Shown: positions 26,137-36,530, counted from the stretch's first letter. The stretch is 64,000 bases of DNA from Methylobacterium sp. 10 (GCF_000519085.1 NZ_KI912577.1:2547331-2611330), one strand, 5' to 3'. Notes: a model not told the origin generated them from the letters alone. Numbers and translations: made by a program.

Positions 26137-28314
26137 CTATCCCTCGATCTTCGAAAAATCGGCGACTTCGAGGGTGGCCGCCCGCAACGCGTTGAGCAGG
26201 GCGAGGCGGTTCTCGCGCAAGGCAGGATCGTCCGCATTGACGATGACCTTCTCGAAGAAGGCGTCCACCGGCGCGCGCAAAGTCGAGAGCGCCCGCATGG
26301 CCCCCGCGAAATCTTCAGCCGCCACGGCCGCCGAAGCGGATTCACGCGCCGCGACGAGTGCCTGAGACAAGGCCTGCTCCTCCGGCTCGCCCGAAGCGGC
26401 GATGGCGGCACGGTCGGGTTCGGCCTCGTGGGAACGCCCGTCCTTCTTCTCCTCGATCCGCAAAATGTTGGCCGCGCGCTTGTAGCCGGCGAGCAAGTTC
26501 CTGCCGTCGTCGGTCTCGAGGAACTGACCCAGCGCCTCGACCCGGCGGACGACCATGAGAAGGTCGTCCTGTCCGGCGAGAGCGAAGACGGCGTCGATCA
26601 GGTCGTGGCGGGCGCCCTGGTCGCGGAGATAGACTTTGAGACGGTCGGCGAAGAAGCCCAGGAGATCGCCGGGAAGGGGATTGTCGAGGCTCGCGTGATT
26701 CTTCAGCGCGGCCATATCGCGCTCGTCATCTCCGGAAAAGGACATGACGACGACGTGCCGGTTCTTCTGAACATAAAAAGCGTCCTCCAACACATCCTCT
26801 CGGAGATGCAGACGCAATCCATTCTCCAGAATCAGCCGGACCACGCCAAGGGCTGCCCTGCGCAGTGCGTAGGGGTCTTTGCTGCCCGTGGGCTTTTCAT
26901 CGATCGACCAGAAGCCGGCAAGGGTATCGAACTTGTCCGCCAAGGCCACAGCGATCGAAACAGGATCGGCCGGTACTCGATCGGATGGACCGACAGGTTT
27001 GTAATGCTCTTCCACCGCCGCACAGACACTGGGGTGTTCGCCTTGAAGCGCCGCATACTTGCGGCCCATGAGGCCCTGAAGCTCCGGAAACTCCCCGACC
27101 ATCTCGGTGACGAGATCGGCTTTCGCGAGTTGAGCGCCGCGGCTGGCGAGTTGTACGTCGGCGCCAATGGCGGGTGCGATGCCACGCGCCAGCGACGCGA
27201 TACGCGCCACGCGCTCGCCCTGTGTACCGAGCTTCTCATGGAAGACGATGGTGTCGAGCTTCGACAGACGGTCTTCGAGTCGGATCGCCTTGTCGGTCTC
27301 CCAGAAGAACTTTGCGTCCGAGAGGCGGGCGCGGACCACGCGCTCGTTGCCGCCCGTGATCGCGATGCCGCCGTCGCTGGCGACGAGGTTCGAGACCAAG
27401 ATGAAGGCGGGAGCCAGGGTGTCGGTGCCGGACTCACGCAGCACGAAGCACTTCTGGTTGGCGCGGATGGTGGCGCGGATCGCCTCGGCCGGGATGTCGA
27501 GGAAGCTCGGATCGAAGGTCCCGAGGAGCACCACCGGCCATTCCACGAGGCCGGCGACCTCGTCGAGCAGACCCTCGTCCTCCACGAGTTCGAGGCCGCG
27601 CGCGAAGGCGAGGTCGCGGGCATCGTGCAGGATGATGTCCTTGCGCCGCTCCGGATCGAGTACCACCTTGGCGCGCTCAAGCGATTGGACGTAATCGTCG
27701 AACCTCCGCACCTCGATGGCTTCCGGTGCCAGGAAGCGATGACCGTAGGTGGTGGTGCCGGCGGTGATCCCGTCAACGGAGAAAGGCACGGTCTCGGGCG
27801 TTTCGGTCTCAGGGCCGAAGGTTGCCACAATGGATTGCAGCGGCCGCACCCAGCGTAGGCTTCCCGGCTGGGCGGAGGCCGCGCCCCATCGCATGGATTT
27901 CGGCCAAGGGAAGCTCTTAATGATCGCGGGCAGGATCTCAGCCAGTACCTCGATCGTCTCGCGACCGGCCCTCTCGAGCACGGCCACGTAGAACTCGCCC
28001 TTCTTCGGGTCGGTGACGGTGGTCGCTTGATCGAGGCTCGTCAGGCCCGCACTCTTCAAGAATCCCTGGATCGCCCCGTCCGGCGCGCCGACGCGAGGCC
28101 CCTTGCGCTCCTCGCGCACGTCCTTGCCGCGCGGGGGCAATCCGGCCACGTGAAGGGCGAGGCGGCGCGGCGTGGAGAAAGCCTTCGCGCCCTCGTAGAG
28201 GAAGCCGCGCTCCACCAGGGCATCGGTGACGAGCTTCCGCAGGTCGTCCGCCGCACGCCGCTGCATGCGGGCGGGGATCTCTTCGGAGCGCAATTCGAGG
28301 AGGAGATCAGGCAT
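26137..28314 (-). CDS. glyS: Glycine-tRNA ligase beta subunit
   Basis: The 725-residue beta subunit of the alpha2beta2 bacterial glycyl-tRNA synthetase, responsible for tRNA binding. It starts [18 protein letters not shown], the invariant N-terminus. It carries [16 protein letters not shown] and the HD-like region, and ends in a DALR-type anticodon-binding domain. Full length. It follows glyQ on the same strand after an unusual 136-base AT-rich spacer. Confidence 0.96.
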   Translation of the reverse strand: MPDLLLELRSEEIPARMQRRAADDLRKLVTDALVERGFLYEGAKAFSTPRRLALHVAGLPPRGKDVREERKGPRVGAPDGAIQGFLKSAGLTSLDQATTVTDPKKGEFYVAVLERAGRETIEVLAEILPAIIKSFPWPKSMRWGAASAQPGSLRWVRPLQSIVATFGPETETPETVPFSVDGITAGTTTYGHRFLAPEAIEVRRFDDYVQSLERAKVVLDPERRKDIILHDARDLAFARGLELVEDEGLLDEVAGLVEWPVVLLGTFDPSFLDIPAEAIRATIRANQKCFVLRESGTDTLAPAFILVSNLVASDGGIAITGGNERVVRARLSDAKFFWETDKAIRLEDRLSKLDTIVFHEKLGTQGERVARIASLARGIAPAIGADVQLASRGAQLAKADLVTEMVGEFPELQGLMGRKYAALQGEHPSVCAAVEEHYKPVGPSDRVPADPVSIAVALADKFDTLAGFWSIDEKPTGSKDPYALRRAALGVVRLILENGLRLHLREDVLEDAFYVQKNRHVVVMSFSGDDERDMAALKNHASLDNPLPGDLLGFFADRLKVYLRDQGARHDLIDAVFALAGQDDLLMVVRRVEALGQFLETDDGRNLLAGYKRAANILRIEEKKDGRSHEAEPDRAAIAASGEPEEQALSQALVAARESASAAVAAEDFAGAMRALSTLRAPVDAFFEKVIVNADDPALRENRLALLNALRAATLEVADFSKIEG

Positions 28315-28450
28315 GGGGTCAGGTCGCGTCCGAAATGTTAGTCAGGATGTCGTTGGCGCGACTGTTGCGGCCATCGATTTTAAGGCTGGGAAGTAAAAGT
28401 CATCGGGCATTTTATAGAAAATGACTGATCACTATAAATAATCTATCCTT
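28315..28450 (-). other. AT-rich spacer between glyQ and glyS
   Basis: The part at 28375-28450 is far more AT-rich than its surroundings. It contains a small hairpin, CATTTT-CTAT-AAAATG on the minus strand. It is too short for a gene. It may hold a second promoter for glyS or a processing site. Confidence 0.45.
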
Positions 28451-29398
28451 TCACGCCACGCCGCCACCCGCCGTCTTCAGCCACGCGGCCCCGCAGGCCT
28501 TGGCTAGTTCCCGCACCCGCAGAATGTAACTCTGGCGTTCGGTCACCGAGATGACGCCGCGGGCATCGAGCAGGTTAAAGACGTGGCTTGCCTTGATGCA
28601 CTGGTCGTAGGCCGGCTGCGCCATCCTGTGCCGCCCCGCATCATCGTCCGGCGCGCCCGCATCGAGATACGTGCGGCAGGCTTTCTCCGCATCGGTGAAC
28701 TGGCGGAACAGCATGGCGGTGTCCGCCGCCTCGAAATTGTGGCGCGAATACTCCTGCTCGGCCTGGAGGAAGACGTCGCCATAGGTGACCTTGTCGTCGC
28801 CCGTACCACCGTTGAAGTTCAGGTCGTAGACGTTCTCGACGCCCTGCACGTACATTGCGAGGCGCTCAAGACCGTAGGTGAGCTCGCCCGCGACCGGCGC
28901 GCACTCGATTCCGGCGACCTGCTGGAAATAGGTGAACTGACTCACCTCCATGCCGTCACACCAGCATTCCCAGCCGAGTCCCCAGGCCCCCAATGTCGGG
29001 CTTTCCCAATCGTCCTCGACGAAGCGGATGTCGTGGAGCTTGAGGTCGACGCCGATGGCGTCGAGTGACGCGAGGTAGAGCTCCTGCAGGTTCGGCGGGT
29101 TCGGCTTCAGGATCACCTGGAACTGGTAATAGTGCTGCAGCCGGTTGGGGTTCTCGCCGTAGCGGCCATCCTTCGGGCGTCGCGAGGGTTGGACATAGGC
29201 CGCCTTCCACGGCTTCGGGCCGAGCGCCCGCAGGGTGGTGGCGGGATGGAACGTGCCGGCCCCCACTTCCATGTCGTAGGGCTGGAGGATCACGCAGCCC
29301 TGCGCGGCCCAGAAATTCTGCAGCGTCAGGATCAAGCCCTGGAACGAGGTCCTGGGTGCGAGATCGACAGCGCTCGGCAGGGCTTGTGCGCTCGACAT
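28451..29398 (-). CDS. glyQ: Glycine-tRNA ligase alpha subunit
   Basis: The 315-residue catalytic alpha subunit that activates glycine. Signature segments are [40 protein letters not shown], then [20 protein letters not shown] and [13 protein letters not shown]. The start ATG 29398 ([20 protein letters not shown]) gives a slightly extended N-terminus; further upstream ATGs are unlikely. It is first in the glyQ-glyS pair. Confidence 0.96.
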   Translation of the reverse strand: MSSAQALPSAVDLAPRTSFQGLILTLQNFWAAQGCVILQPYDMEVGAGTFHPATTLRALGPKPWKAAYVQPSRRPKDGRYGENPNRLQHYYQFQVILKPNPPNLQELYLASLDAIGVDLKLHDIRFVEDDWESPTLGAWGLGWECWCDGMEVSQFTYFQQVAGIECAPVAGELTYGLERLAMYVQGVENVYDLNFNGGTGDDKVTYGDVFLQAEQEYSRHNFEAADTAMLFRQFTDAEKACRTYLDAGAPDDDAGRHRMAQPAYDQCIKASHVFNLLDARGVISVTERQSYILRVRELAKACGAAWLKTAGGGVA

Positions 29399-29615
29399 GG
29401 TGAAGCTTCCGGTCAGCGGGAAAGGGCGGCAGCGTTTAAGAGGCGGGCTTGCGGAGTCAAGCCGAGCCGCTCCTCTAATGCGGGTGCGCGGCGGCACACA
29501 TTTTCGCCACGATCGGGTTTATCGCCGGAACTGTCTCGCTTGTCGCTTGTTCTAAGCACAAATCAAGGGATCAGCCGGCTCGCAAAAGAGCGGCGAACAT
29601 TGCGGAGGCCGGACC

Positions 29616-29870
29616 ATGCGCAAGTCGATGACTGTATTCGCCGCACTTTTTGCAGCGTCTTTGGCCGCCACGCCGTTCGTCGTCGGAGCCTCGAACGCCC
29701 TGGCGACCACCGACAAGACGGACATCGTCGCCATGCCGACACCCGTGACGGCCATCGAGGTCTCCTCCGTGCCGACCCCCGCTGCGGCAGTATCCTGCGC
29801 GCGTAAGGTCCGGGTCGTCTATTCGGGCTATGGCGCCCCGTCTCCGGCCTGCACGGTCGCCATCCGCTGA
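29616..29870 (+). CDS. Small secreted protein, unknown
   Basis: An 84-residue product. GCGGAGG lies upstream of ATG 29616. The N-terminus RKSMTVFAALFAASLAATPF is a signal peptide. The mature part is Ala/Val/Pro-rich with two Cys (SCARKVRVVYSGYG, SPACTV) that could form a disulfide. Family not recognised. It is divergent from glyQ and convergent with the S49 peptidase. Confidence 0.65.
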   Translation: MRKSMTVFAALFAASLAATPFVVGASNALATTDKTDIVAMPTPVTAIEVSSVPTPAAAVSCARKVRVVYSGYGAPSPACTVAIR

Positions 29871-29874
29871 ACTC

Positions 29875-30753
29875 TCACAGCCCGTAGCGCGCCCAGACCG
29901 CTCGCTCCTCAATAGCTGAGAGGGCATCGGCCGCGAGACCGGTGCCGGCTAAGCCGATCATGGTCGAACCCGGCACGGCCCGCCTCAGCAATCTGCCCAC
30001 GAACGAGCCCTGCTTCTCGGCGACCAGCTTCAGCACGACGTCCTCTCCAAAGCGGGCCCTCAGGGTCGTTCGCACATCTCCCAACTCATCGACAAGACCG
30101 AGAGGAAGCGCCTGTCGTCCTGTCCAGACCGCGCCGGTGAACAGGTTTGCGCTGCCTGCCCTTACGGCGGGCCTGCGCTCGTTGACGAGTGAGGTGAAGA
30201 GATCCTGAACGTCGGCCTGGATCGCCTTGAGCCGCACGAGGTCCTCGGGATTCTCTGGACGGAACGGATCGAGCATGGCCTTGGCCTCGCCCTGGGTATG
30301 GACGCGGCGCTCGATGCCGATCCGTTCGATGAGCTTGTCGAACCCGAAACCGGCCGAGACCACCCCGATCGACCCGATCAGCGAGGTCGGATCGGCGACG
30401 ATTTCGTCCGCTGCGCAGGCGATCATGTAGCCGCCGGAAGCGGCCACATCCTCCACGAAGGCGTAGACGGGTAGCTTCTTCTCCACGGCGAGCGCACGGA
30501 TGCGACGGTGGATGAGGTGGGATTGCGCCGGCGACCCGCCGGGCGAGTTGATGACGAGCGCCACCGCGGACACGCCCGCCATCCCGAAGCCGCTTTCCAG
30601 GCTGGACGCCACCGTCGCCATGGAGAGGCCGGACCGCAGGGGCGACACGGCACCGATGACACCGCTGAGCCGGATCACCGCCACGGTGGGTTTGCGTCTA
30701 CGCCACGCCTTCGGAACCATCGGGTGAAGGAAGCGCGGCAGGACCAGGGGCAT
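29875..30753 (-). CDS. S49 family peptidase (SppA/SohB-like)
   Basis: A 292-residue peptidase of the signal peptide peptidase A family. The nucleophile Ser is in VEDVAASGGYMIACAADEI, and TSLIGSIGVVS with the Lys-containing ERIGIERRVHTQGEAKAMLD supplies the rest of the active site. ALVINSPGGSPAQS is the oxyanion region. There is no clear transmembrane segment, so the protein may be cytoplasmic or peripheral. Short single-domain form, as is common in alphaproteobacteria. Likely role: degrading cleaved signal peptides or membrane-protein fragments. Confidence 0.88.
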   Translation of the reverse strand: MPLVLPRFLHPMVPKAWRRRKPTVAVIRLSGVIGAVSPLRSGLSMATVASSLESGFGMAGVSAVALVINSPGGSPAQSHLIHRRIRALAVEKKLPVYAFVEDVAASGGYMIACAADEIVADPTSLIGSIGVVSAGFGFDKLIERIGIERRVHTQGEAKAMLDPFRPENPEDLVRLKAIQADVQDLFTSLVNERRPAVRAGSANLFTGAVWTGRQALPLGLVDELGDVRTTLRARFGEDVVLKLVAEKQGSFVGRLLRRAVPGSTMIGLAGTGLAADALSAIEERAVWARYGL

Positions 30754-30952
30754 CGGTTTCGTCTCGGTTGCACAGAGAGGTGTTCGGCACGGAGGCGTGG
30801 GACTGCCCTCGCTTCCGGACCCGACATCACGAAATGGCGACGATCGAACTGTTTTACAGGCTTCGCCGTTTCACTCTGCCGGTATCGCAGCACTCGGCCG
30901 CAGGCGAGCGGTCACCGAGGAGAGACCTGCCAAGACAGGGAGACTGACCATC

Positions 30953-31321
30953 ATGCGTATCTTGACGTGGATGATCGTTCTGATCGGGGTGCTTGGAGGG
31001 GCCTACGGGTCACTGTCCCAGGCCCGAGCGGCACCGCTACCCGTGGCCTCCGTCGTGGGCACAGCCGGAACGGAACTCGTGGAGAAGGCGCATTGGCGTC
31101 GACACCACTGGCGCCGCCGGCATCATTGGCATCGGCGCCACTTCTGGCACCGTCCGCGTTACGGCTACCGCCGGCATTACTGGCGGCCGCGCTACTACCG
31201 CCCGGTCTATGGCTATCACCGTCCGGCCTATGGATGGCGCCGTCCCTATTGGCACCGGCGTCATCGTTGGCATCGCCATCACTGGCACCGCCGCCATCAC
31301 CATTGGCGTCGATTCTACTGA
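30953..31321 (+). CDS. Secreted His/Arg/Trp/Tyr-rich repeat protein
   Basis: A 122-residue product. A signal peptide (MRILTWMIVLIGVLGGAYGS, cleavage near ARA-AP) precedes about 75 residues made almost entirely of His, Arg, Trp and Tyr in short imperfect repeats (HWRRRHHWHRRHFW; YRPVYGYHRPAYGWRRPYW). The coding strand carries repeated CATTGGCATCGGC-like units, so the tract probably grew by slippage. Such composition suggests metal or polyanion binding in the periplasm, but no known function is assigned. Divergent from the S49 peptidase. Confidence 0.68.
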   Translation: MRILTWMIVLIGVLGGAYGSLSQARAAPLPVASVVGTAGTELVEKAHWRRHHWRRRHHWHRRHFWHRPRYGYRRHYWRPRYYRPVYGYHRPAYGWRRPYWHRRHRWHRHHWHRRHHHWRRFY

Positions 31322-31383
31322 GAGGCCGACCCGGAACCGTCTCCGCTTCACGGCAAGGAGGGCCATCCTCGCCGTGAAAACCG

Positions 31384-32160
31384 TCAGGGTGGCCAGGGCA
31401 GCCCGCGGTGAAGCGCATCGGCCTCCGCCGTCGTCGTTCCATCGGCGTCCTGCAGGATGAGGGGAGGCGCCAGAGTGAACGGCGCACGGCTGCCCTTGAT
31501 GCCCGTTACCAGCAGCCGGATCGCCGATCGCTCGATTTGTGCCTGGACCGGCCTCACGACGATCCCGCCGAAACGCCTCTGCAGGGCGGCGAGACAGTCC
31601 GGCAGCGCATCGGCGCGATGAACAAGGCCGAGCGTGCCACCGGGCCTCAGGAGGTCGAGACAGGCTTTGAGCCAGGATTCGAGATCGCCATCGCGAAACG
31701 TATGGGCCGAGGCCTTTCTCGGGACGGGCGATGGCCTGTGGCGTCCCGATACGAAGAAGGGTGGGTTGGTCAGGACGATATCCGCCATGTTCGACGAGAG
31801 GCCCGCGGCCCTCCGGTTCTCCACGGAGAGAATATCGGCGGCAATCACTCTGACCCGACCATTGACGCCGTTCCCGTCTATGTTCCTCGCCGCGAGGGCG
31901 GTGAGATCCGGGTCACGCTCCACCAGAATGACCTTCGCCGCCGCCTCGTAGGTAGCCACCGCCAGCCCCACCGCACCGGTGGACGCGCCGACATCGACGA
32001 CGACCGCCCCCGGTTGCGGTCTCACCAATCGACTCAGGAGCACTGCATCGGTGCCGGCGCGATGCGCGCCGCGCGGCGGCTGATACAGGCGAAGACGGCC
32101 ACCGAGCCATAGATCGGCGGTCGCGGCCTCGGCGTTGAGCTCAGGCATCACGCAGTTCAT
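31384..32160 (-). CDS. tRNA1(Val) A37 N6-methyltransferase-like protein
   Basis: A class I SAM-dependent methyltransferase of about 258 residues. LRLYQPPRGAHRAGTDAVLL is the TrmN6/YfiC N-terminal signature, VVDVGASTGAVGLAVA is motif I, and the N6-adenine motif IVLTNPPFF (NPPF) is intact. This group methylates A37 of tRNA1(Val) in E. coli. The start is uncertain: ATG 32160 has GGAGG at long spacing, ATG 32148 has none. It overlaps the end of the DUF2007 gene, so both are probably one transcript. Confidence 0.83.
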   Translation of the reverse strand: MNCVMPELNAEAATADLWLGGRLRLYQPPRGAHRAGTDAVLLSRLVRPQPGAVVVDVGASTGAVGLAVATYEAAAKVILVERDPDLTALAARNIDGNGVNGRVRVIAADILSVENRRAAGLSSNMADIVLTNPPFFVSGRHRPSPVPRKASAHTFRDGDLESWLKACLDLLRPGGTLGLVHRADALPDCLAALQRRFGGIVVRPVQAQIERSAIRLLVTGIKGSRAPFTLAPPLILQDADGTTTAEADALHRGLPWPP

Positions 32161-32365
32161 GCGCAAGGCCTGCGTCCTCCAGAAGCCGTCGCGCATCGGA
32201 TGCATGATCGTCGGGAACGAGAAGCCGGCGGGCGAAAGCGCCGATCGAGCCTTCGAGCAGGCTCATGTGAGTATCGGCGATCAGGACCGGGATCTCCGCC
32301 CCCTGCAACAGCGACTCGGCAAAGCCCATGAGGACGATGTCGTTGCTCCGGATCAGCTCTCTCAT
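32141..32365 (-). CDS. DUF2007 small protein
   Basis: A 74-residue protein (MRELIRSNDIVLMGFAESLL, then GAEIPVLIADTHMSLLEGSI) of the DUF2007, or putative signal transducing protein, family. The fold resembles a small PII-like ferredoxin-type domain. Function unknown. Its end overlaps the methyltransferase start, and it is divergent from the polyprenyl diphosphate synthase. This neighbourhood recurs in other Rhizobiales from memory, not checked. Confidence 0.82.
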   Translation of the reverse strand: MRELIRSNDIVLMGFAESLLQGAEIPVLIADTHMSLLEGSIGAFARRLLVPDDHASDARRLLEDAGLAHELRDA

Positions 32366-32571
32366 GCGTCCACCCGCCCCATCGGCGGCTCACTGCCGCC
32401 GCCCTTTGTATACAGGGAGAAACGCGGGATGTTGCAGCGCCTCGGCGCGCATGCGAAGGGGTGCCCGCGTGGATGTTGGTCACGGGAGATTGCCCGGTCG
32501 AGCGGATCGGCCCGAGCGGCGGGTACGCTGCTGGAATCTGCCCGGTGTGAAAAGCTCGGGAGGCATCGCGT

Positions 32572-33594
32572 TTGGGTGTCGTCGTTTCCTTCGATGAGGG
32601 CCGCTCCGATCCGGAGTCGAGCCTGAACGATCTTGTGGCCCTGGTCGCCAAGGGCATGGAGCGCGTGAACGCGACCATCCTGTCGCGGACCGGGTCCGAC
32701 GTTGCGATGATTCCGGAGGTGGCCAACCACCTCATCGCCTCCGGGGGCAAGCGCTTGCGCCCCATCCTCACCCTCGCCACCGCCGATCTCTGCGGATACG
32801 GGGCCGGGGAGGGGGCAGTGAAGCTCGCCGCCAGCGTGGAGTTCATGCACACGGCAACCCTCCTCCACGACGACGTGGTGGACGAGAGCGACATGCGGCG
32901 CGGCCGCGTGGCGGCGCGGATCAAGTGGGGCAACGAGGCGAGCGTGCTCGTCGGCGATTTCCTGCTCGGCCAGGCCTTCCGCATGATGGTGGAGGTCGGA
33001 TCGCTCCGCGCCCTCGACATCCTCTCGGCCGCTGCGACCGTCATCGCCGAGGGCGAGGTGATGCAGCTCACCGCCGCCAAGAACACCGAGACCTCGGAAG
33101 ACGAGTATCTCGCCGTCATCCGCGCCAAGACCGCGGAACTGTTCGCCGCCGCCTGCGAGGTGGGACCGGTGATCGCCGACCGTCCGAGGGCGGAGCAGGC
33201 GGCCTGCCGCTCCTACGGCATGAATCTCGGCATCGCCTTCCAGCTCGTCGACGATGTCCTCGATTACGGAGGTACCAGCGCCTCCATGGGCAAGAATGTC
33301 GGCGACGACTTTCGCGAGGGCAAGATCACCCTGCCGATCGTGCTCGCCTTCCGGCGGGGGACGGAGGAGGAGCGGGCGTTCTGGCGCCGGACTCTTCAGG
33401 ATGGACAGGTCGAGGCGGCCGATCTCGACACGGCGCTGGCGATCCTGCGGAAGCACCGCGCGCTGGAGGACACGATCGACCGGGCGCGGCATTACGGTGC
33501 CATCGCCCGCGACGCCCTGGCGCTGTTCCCCAACGGGCCGATGAAATCGGCCCTGCTTCAGGTCGTGGATTTCTGCATCGCCCGGGCTCACTGA
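32572..33594 (+). CDS. Polyprenyl (octaprenyl/decaprenyl-type) diphosphate synthase
   Basis: A 340-residue trans-isoprenyl diphosphate synthase making the side chain of ubiquinone. The first Asp-rich motif is LLHDDVVDESDMRRG, the second QLVDDVLDYGG, and GGKRLRP binds IPP. Small residues before the first motif suit a long product; Methylobacterium uses ubiquinone-10, so a decaprenyl product is expected but inferred. The start is a TTG at 32572 with GGGAGG eight bases upstream. Confidence 0.92.
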   Translation: MGVVVSFDEGRSDPESSLNDLVALVAKGMERVNATILSRTGSDVAMIPEVANHLIASGGKRLRPILTLATADLCGYGAGEGAVKLAASVEFMHTATLLHDDVVDESDMRRGRVAARIKWGNEASVLVGDFLLGQAFRMMVEVGSLRALDILSAAATVIAEGEVMQLTAAKNTETSEDEYLAVIRAKTAELFAAACEVGPVIADRPRAEQAACRSYGMNLGIAFQLVDDVLDYGGTSASMGKNVGDDFREGKITLPIVLAFRRGTEEERAFWRRTLQDGQVEAADLDTALAILRKHRALEDTIDRARHYGAIARDALALFPNGPMKSALLQVVDFCIARAH

Positions 33595-33602
33595 GCGGAT
33601 AG

Positions 33603-33621
33603 CGGCTCGTCACGCGAGCCG
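33603..33621. terminator. Hairpin between convergent prenyl synthase and ispE
   Basis: CGGCTCG-TCACG-CGAGCCG is a perfect 7-bp stem 8 bases after the prenyl synthase stop and 15 before the ispE stop. It could serve both directions. No T-run. Confidence 0.5.
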
Positions 33622-33636
33622 GATCAGGATGAACCG

Positions 33637-34512
33637 TCACCGCAGTAGGGCGGCTCGGACCCACCAGGATGGCTGCGTCGCGCGGATCGCGGCAGCCGCC
33701 CGAACCGCATGAGATCGGGTCGCGAACAGGCCGAACACCGTCGCGCCGGAGCCGGACATGCGGGCGAGCCGGCATCCCGGCTGGTCGCGCAAGGCCGAGA
33801 GTGTGTCTGCGATGACGGGCGCGACCGTGAGCGCCGGTGCTTCCAGATCGTTGCGGGCCGGTGTCACCGCCGCCAGGATCTCGCCGAAACCGAGTCCCTG
33901 CGCAAGGATCGGATGGGCCTCGCCGGAATGCCGCTGCCCCACCATCAGCCCCAGGGCCTTAAAGACCGGCGCGGTAGCGACCGGTGTGCCGGGATTGATC
34001 AGCACGGCCGGCAACGGCGCAAAATTCAGCGCTGGCCCGACATCCTCTCCGGCGCCGCGCATCATCCGGCCGCGCGGATCGAGGCAGACGGGTACGTCGG
34101 CCCCGGTGGCGCGGGCGGCCTCGACGATGGCGGGATGGTCGAGGGGAAGGTCGTTGAGGCGCGCCAGGAGCCGCAGGGCGGCGGCGGCATCCGACGATCC
34201 ACCGCCAATTCCGGCAGCGACGGGCAGGCGCTTGACGAGGTGAAAGCTACCGATGCGAAGGCTGGGGATGGCTTTGGCCAGCCCACGAGCGGCGCGGATC
34301 ACAAGGTTGGCGTCCAGCGGACCGGCCGGTCCGGCGGTTGGCCCGGACGTGTCGAGGGTGAGGTCGGCGCCGGGAGCCAGGCTCAGGGTGTCCCCCGATC
34401 CGGTGAAGGCCACGAGGCTTTCGAGCTCGTGATAGCCGTCCCCCTCACGACGGCCGAGGACGTGAAGGGTGAGGTTGATCTTTGCCGGAGCGCGGGTGAC
34501 GAGGACGGGCAC
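33637..34512 (-). CDS. ispE: 4-diphosphocytidyl-2-C-methyl-D-erythritol kinase
   Basis: IspE is the GHMP kinase of the MEP isoprenoid pathway. The 291-residue product shows the N-terminal [20 protein letters not shown] and the ATP loop [20 protein letters not shown], both diagnostic. It faces the polyprenyl diphosphate synthase tail to tail, so two isoprenoid genes are neighbours. The TPR protein gene starts the same strand upstream, but 89 bases separate them. Confidence 0.95.
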   Translation of the reverse strand: MPVLVTRAPAKINLTLHVLGRREGDGYHELESLVAFTGSGDTLSLAPGADLTLDTSGPTAGPAGPLDANLVIRAARGLAKAIPSLRIGSFHLVKRLPVAAGIGGGSSDAAAALRLLARLNDLPLDHPAIVEAARATGADVPVCLDPRGRMMRGAGEDVGPALNFAPLPAVLINPGTPVATAPVFKALGLMVGQRHSGEAHPILAQGLGFGEILAAVTPARNDLEAPALTVAPVIADTLSALRDQPGCRLARMSGSGATVFGLFATRSHAVRAAAAIRATQPSWWVRAALLR

Positions 34513-34601
34513 GGCTTGCTCTGTCGGAGAGGGACGGGTCTATCGACCGCGGGAACGCGCGGCCGGTCTGGCCCCGCGATCCCCTGTCCGTCAAGCCGGA
34601 C

Positions 34602-36458
34602 TCAGCCGCCGGTCTTCTTGTCGGCCGCGCCCGGAGGCTCGCTCGGTGCCGGCGCGCCCTTCGGCAACTCCGGATTCACCTTCGCGGGCTCAGGAGGGTT
34701 CTCGGCGGTGGCGGCGGGCTTCTCGAGTTCCGGAAGACCGTCCTTGAGCTTGGCGTTGATCTTCACGAGATCGTCCGGCTCAGGGTTCAGGTCCTTGGCG
34801 TGCTGCCATTGGAACTTACCTTCGAGCCGCCGTCCCGAACGCCAATAGGCATCGCCGAGGTGGTCGTTGATGGTCGGGTCGCCTGGCTTGAGTTCGATCG
34901 CCTTCTCTAGCTCGCGAACGGCATCGTCATAGCGTCCGAGGCGGAAATAGGCCCAGCCGAGGCTGTCGATGATCATGCCGTCGCGCGGGCTCGCATCGAC
35001 GGCCTGTTTCAGCATCGTGAAGGCCTCGTCGATATTCATGTTCTGGTCGACCCAGGAATAGGCCAGATAGTTGAGCACCTGAGCTCGGGCCGCCGGCTGA
35101 TTCGGTGGGACCAGTTCCAGGGCTTTCTTCAGGTCGGCCTCTGCCTTGGGCCATTGCTTGGCCCGCTCGTAGGCGGTGCCACGGAAGTAGAAGGTCGTCC
35201 AGTAATTCGAGGCCGGCTGCTTGCCGATGAGTTCGATCGCGCGGCTATAGGTGGCCGCCGCCTCCTCATATTTCTTGCGCGAGCGCTGCACGTTGCCGAG
35301 GGCGGTCACGACGTCGATGCTATCGGGATGCTCCTTCATGGCAGCGTCGAGGAGCTGGGTCGCCTCTTCGCCCTTGCCGAGCTGCTCGAGATTGAGACCG
35401 ATCTGGATGTCGGCATTGAGCTTCAGCGGTGAGGACGCCGGCATCTGCGCATAGGTGTCGTTGGCGCGCTCGACCTGCTTCATCCGGTCGAGCGTATCGG
35501 CGAGGGTGAGGCGGGCGAGGGCGTGCTCGGGAGCGAGATAGAGGGCAAGGCGCAGATAGACCACGGCGGGCAGCTCGTCGCCCTGGGTCGATCCGGCCGA
35601 GCCGAGACCGTAAAGCACCTCGCCGGCGCCTTCCTGCGCGGTGTTGACGAGGCGGGTCAGAGGCTTGCCGGCCTTCAGCTTGTCGAGGGCGTCGCGCACG
35701 ATCGGGTGGCGCGGCAGCAGCTGGTCGAAGTTGGTGTAGGCCTGGATCGCAAGGTCCGTGCGCCCGGCCTGCGCCTCGAAACGGGCATAGGCATCGACGA
35801 TACGCAGAGTATTCTGGTCGGCGTCGTAGGCGGCCTTGAGCCGGCGCTCCGCCTCCGCCTGATCCCCGACGAGGTTGGCGATCAGGCCGGCATGGAAGTC
35901 GCGGAAGGTGTTGTAGGAGCGCTCGCCCTTCAGCTTGTTCACCACTTCAAGGGCGCGCTTGCCGTCATTTGCCCCGGCATAGGCCCAGGCGGTCAGAAGG
36001 GTGCTGGTGAGATCGGCCGCGGCACCCCGTCCACTGCGGGCGAAGTTCTGGCGGGCCTGCGCGAACTGGCCGGCCTTGATCTGGCGCACGCCGAGGCTGA
36101 GTTGGGCGAGGCCGTTCGATCCGTCGCGGGCGGTGAGGCGCTCGGCTGCGCGGAATGCGTCGGGCAAAGCGCCGTCTGCGAGCAACGACACGAAGGCGCG
36201 CTCGAGCAGTTCGGCATTGCGCGGATCGGCTTTCACCGCCTCGCGGTAGAAACTCGCCGCGGCGGAGGTGTCCTTCGACGCACCGGCGATATAGGCGGAC
36301 AGGAAGTTGCCCTCCAACGACTCGGCGGGCTCGTACTCCGTCACCGGGGCAGATTCCCGAGGCTGGGCGGCCTGGGCCGTGACCGACGTCGCCACGGAGG
36401 CGGCGAGACACAGGGCGAGAGCCGAGAGGGTCCGGCGGGTCGCGGCGTTTCCGTTCAT
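34602..36458 (-). CDS. Large exported TPR-repeat protein
   Basis: A 618-residue protein with a signal peptide (TRRTLSALALCLAASVATSV, cleavage near AQA). About ten tetratricopeptide repeats follow; clear ones are in WPKAEADLKKALELVPPNQP and MIIDSLGWAYFRLGRYDDAV. The tail is Pro/Ala/Glu-rich and disordered. Similar proteins in Rhizobiales are annotated only as TPR proteins; some resemble BamD- or NlpI-like scaffolds. Start ATG 36458. It lies between ispE and ETF-QO on one strand; function unknown beyond protein-protein contacts in the periplasm. Confidence 0.85.
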   Translation of the reverse strand: MNGNAATRRTLSALALCLAASVATSVTAQAAQPRESAPVTEYEPAESLEGNFLSAYIAGASKDTSAAASFYREAVKADPRNAELLERAFVSLLADGALPDAFRAAERLTARDGSNGLAQLSLGVRQIKAGQFAQARQNFARSGRGAAADLTSTLLTAWAYAGANDGKRALEVVNKLKGERSYNTFRDFHAGLIANLVGDQAEAERRLKAAYDADQNTLRIVDAYARFEAQAGRTDLAIQAYTNFDQLLPRHPIVRDALDKLKAGKPLTRLVNTAQEGAGEVLYGLGSAGSTQGDELPAVVYLRLALYLAPEHALARLTLADTLDRMKQVERANDTYAQMPASSPLKLNADIQIGLNLEQLGKGEEATQLLDAAMKEHPDSIDVVTALGNVQRSRKKYEEAAATYSRAIELIGKQPASNYWTTFYFRGTAYERAKQWPKAEADLKKALELVPPNQPAARAQVLNYLAYSWVDQNMNIDEAFTMLKQAVDASPRDGMIIDSLGWAYFRLGRYDDAVRELEKAIELKPGDPTINDHLGDAYWRSGRRLEGKFQWQHAKDLNPEPDDLVKINAKLKDGLPELEKPAATAENPPEPAKVNPELPKGAPAPSEPPGAADKKTGG

Positions 36459-36530
36459 GGGCACCAGTCGCGTTTGTAGCGCATCGTCCGTGAGGGACCG
36501 ATGCCGATCGGGCGGGGACACTGAACTCTT

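Noticed and set aside
29399..29497. Longer glyQ N-terminus
   Set aside because: The added residues ([20 protein letters not shown]) look non-coding and precede a normal start.
31348..31377. Terminator after the His-rich gene
   Set aside because: An imperfect stem is present, but the trailing T-run is missing on the plus strand and the mismatch weakens it.
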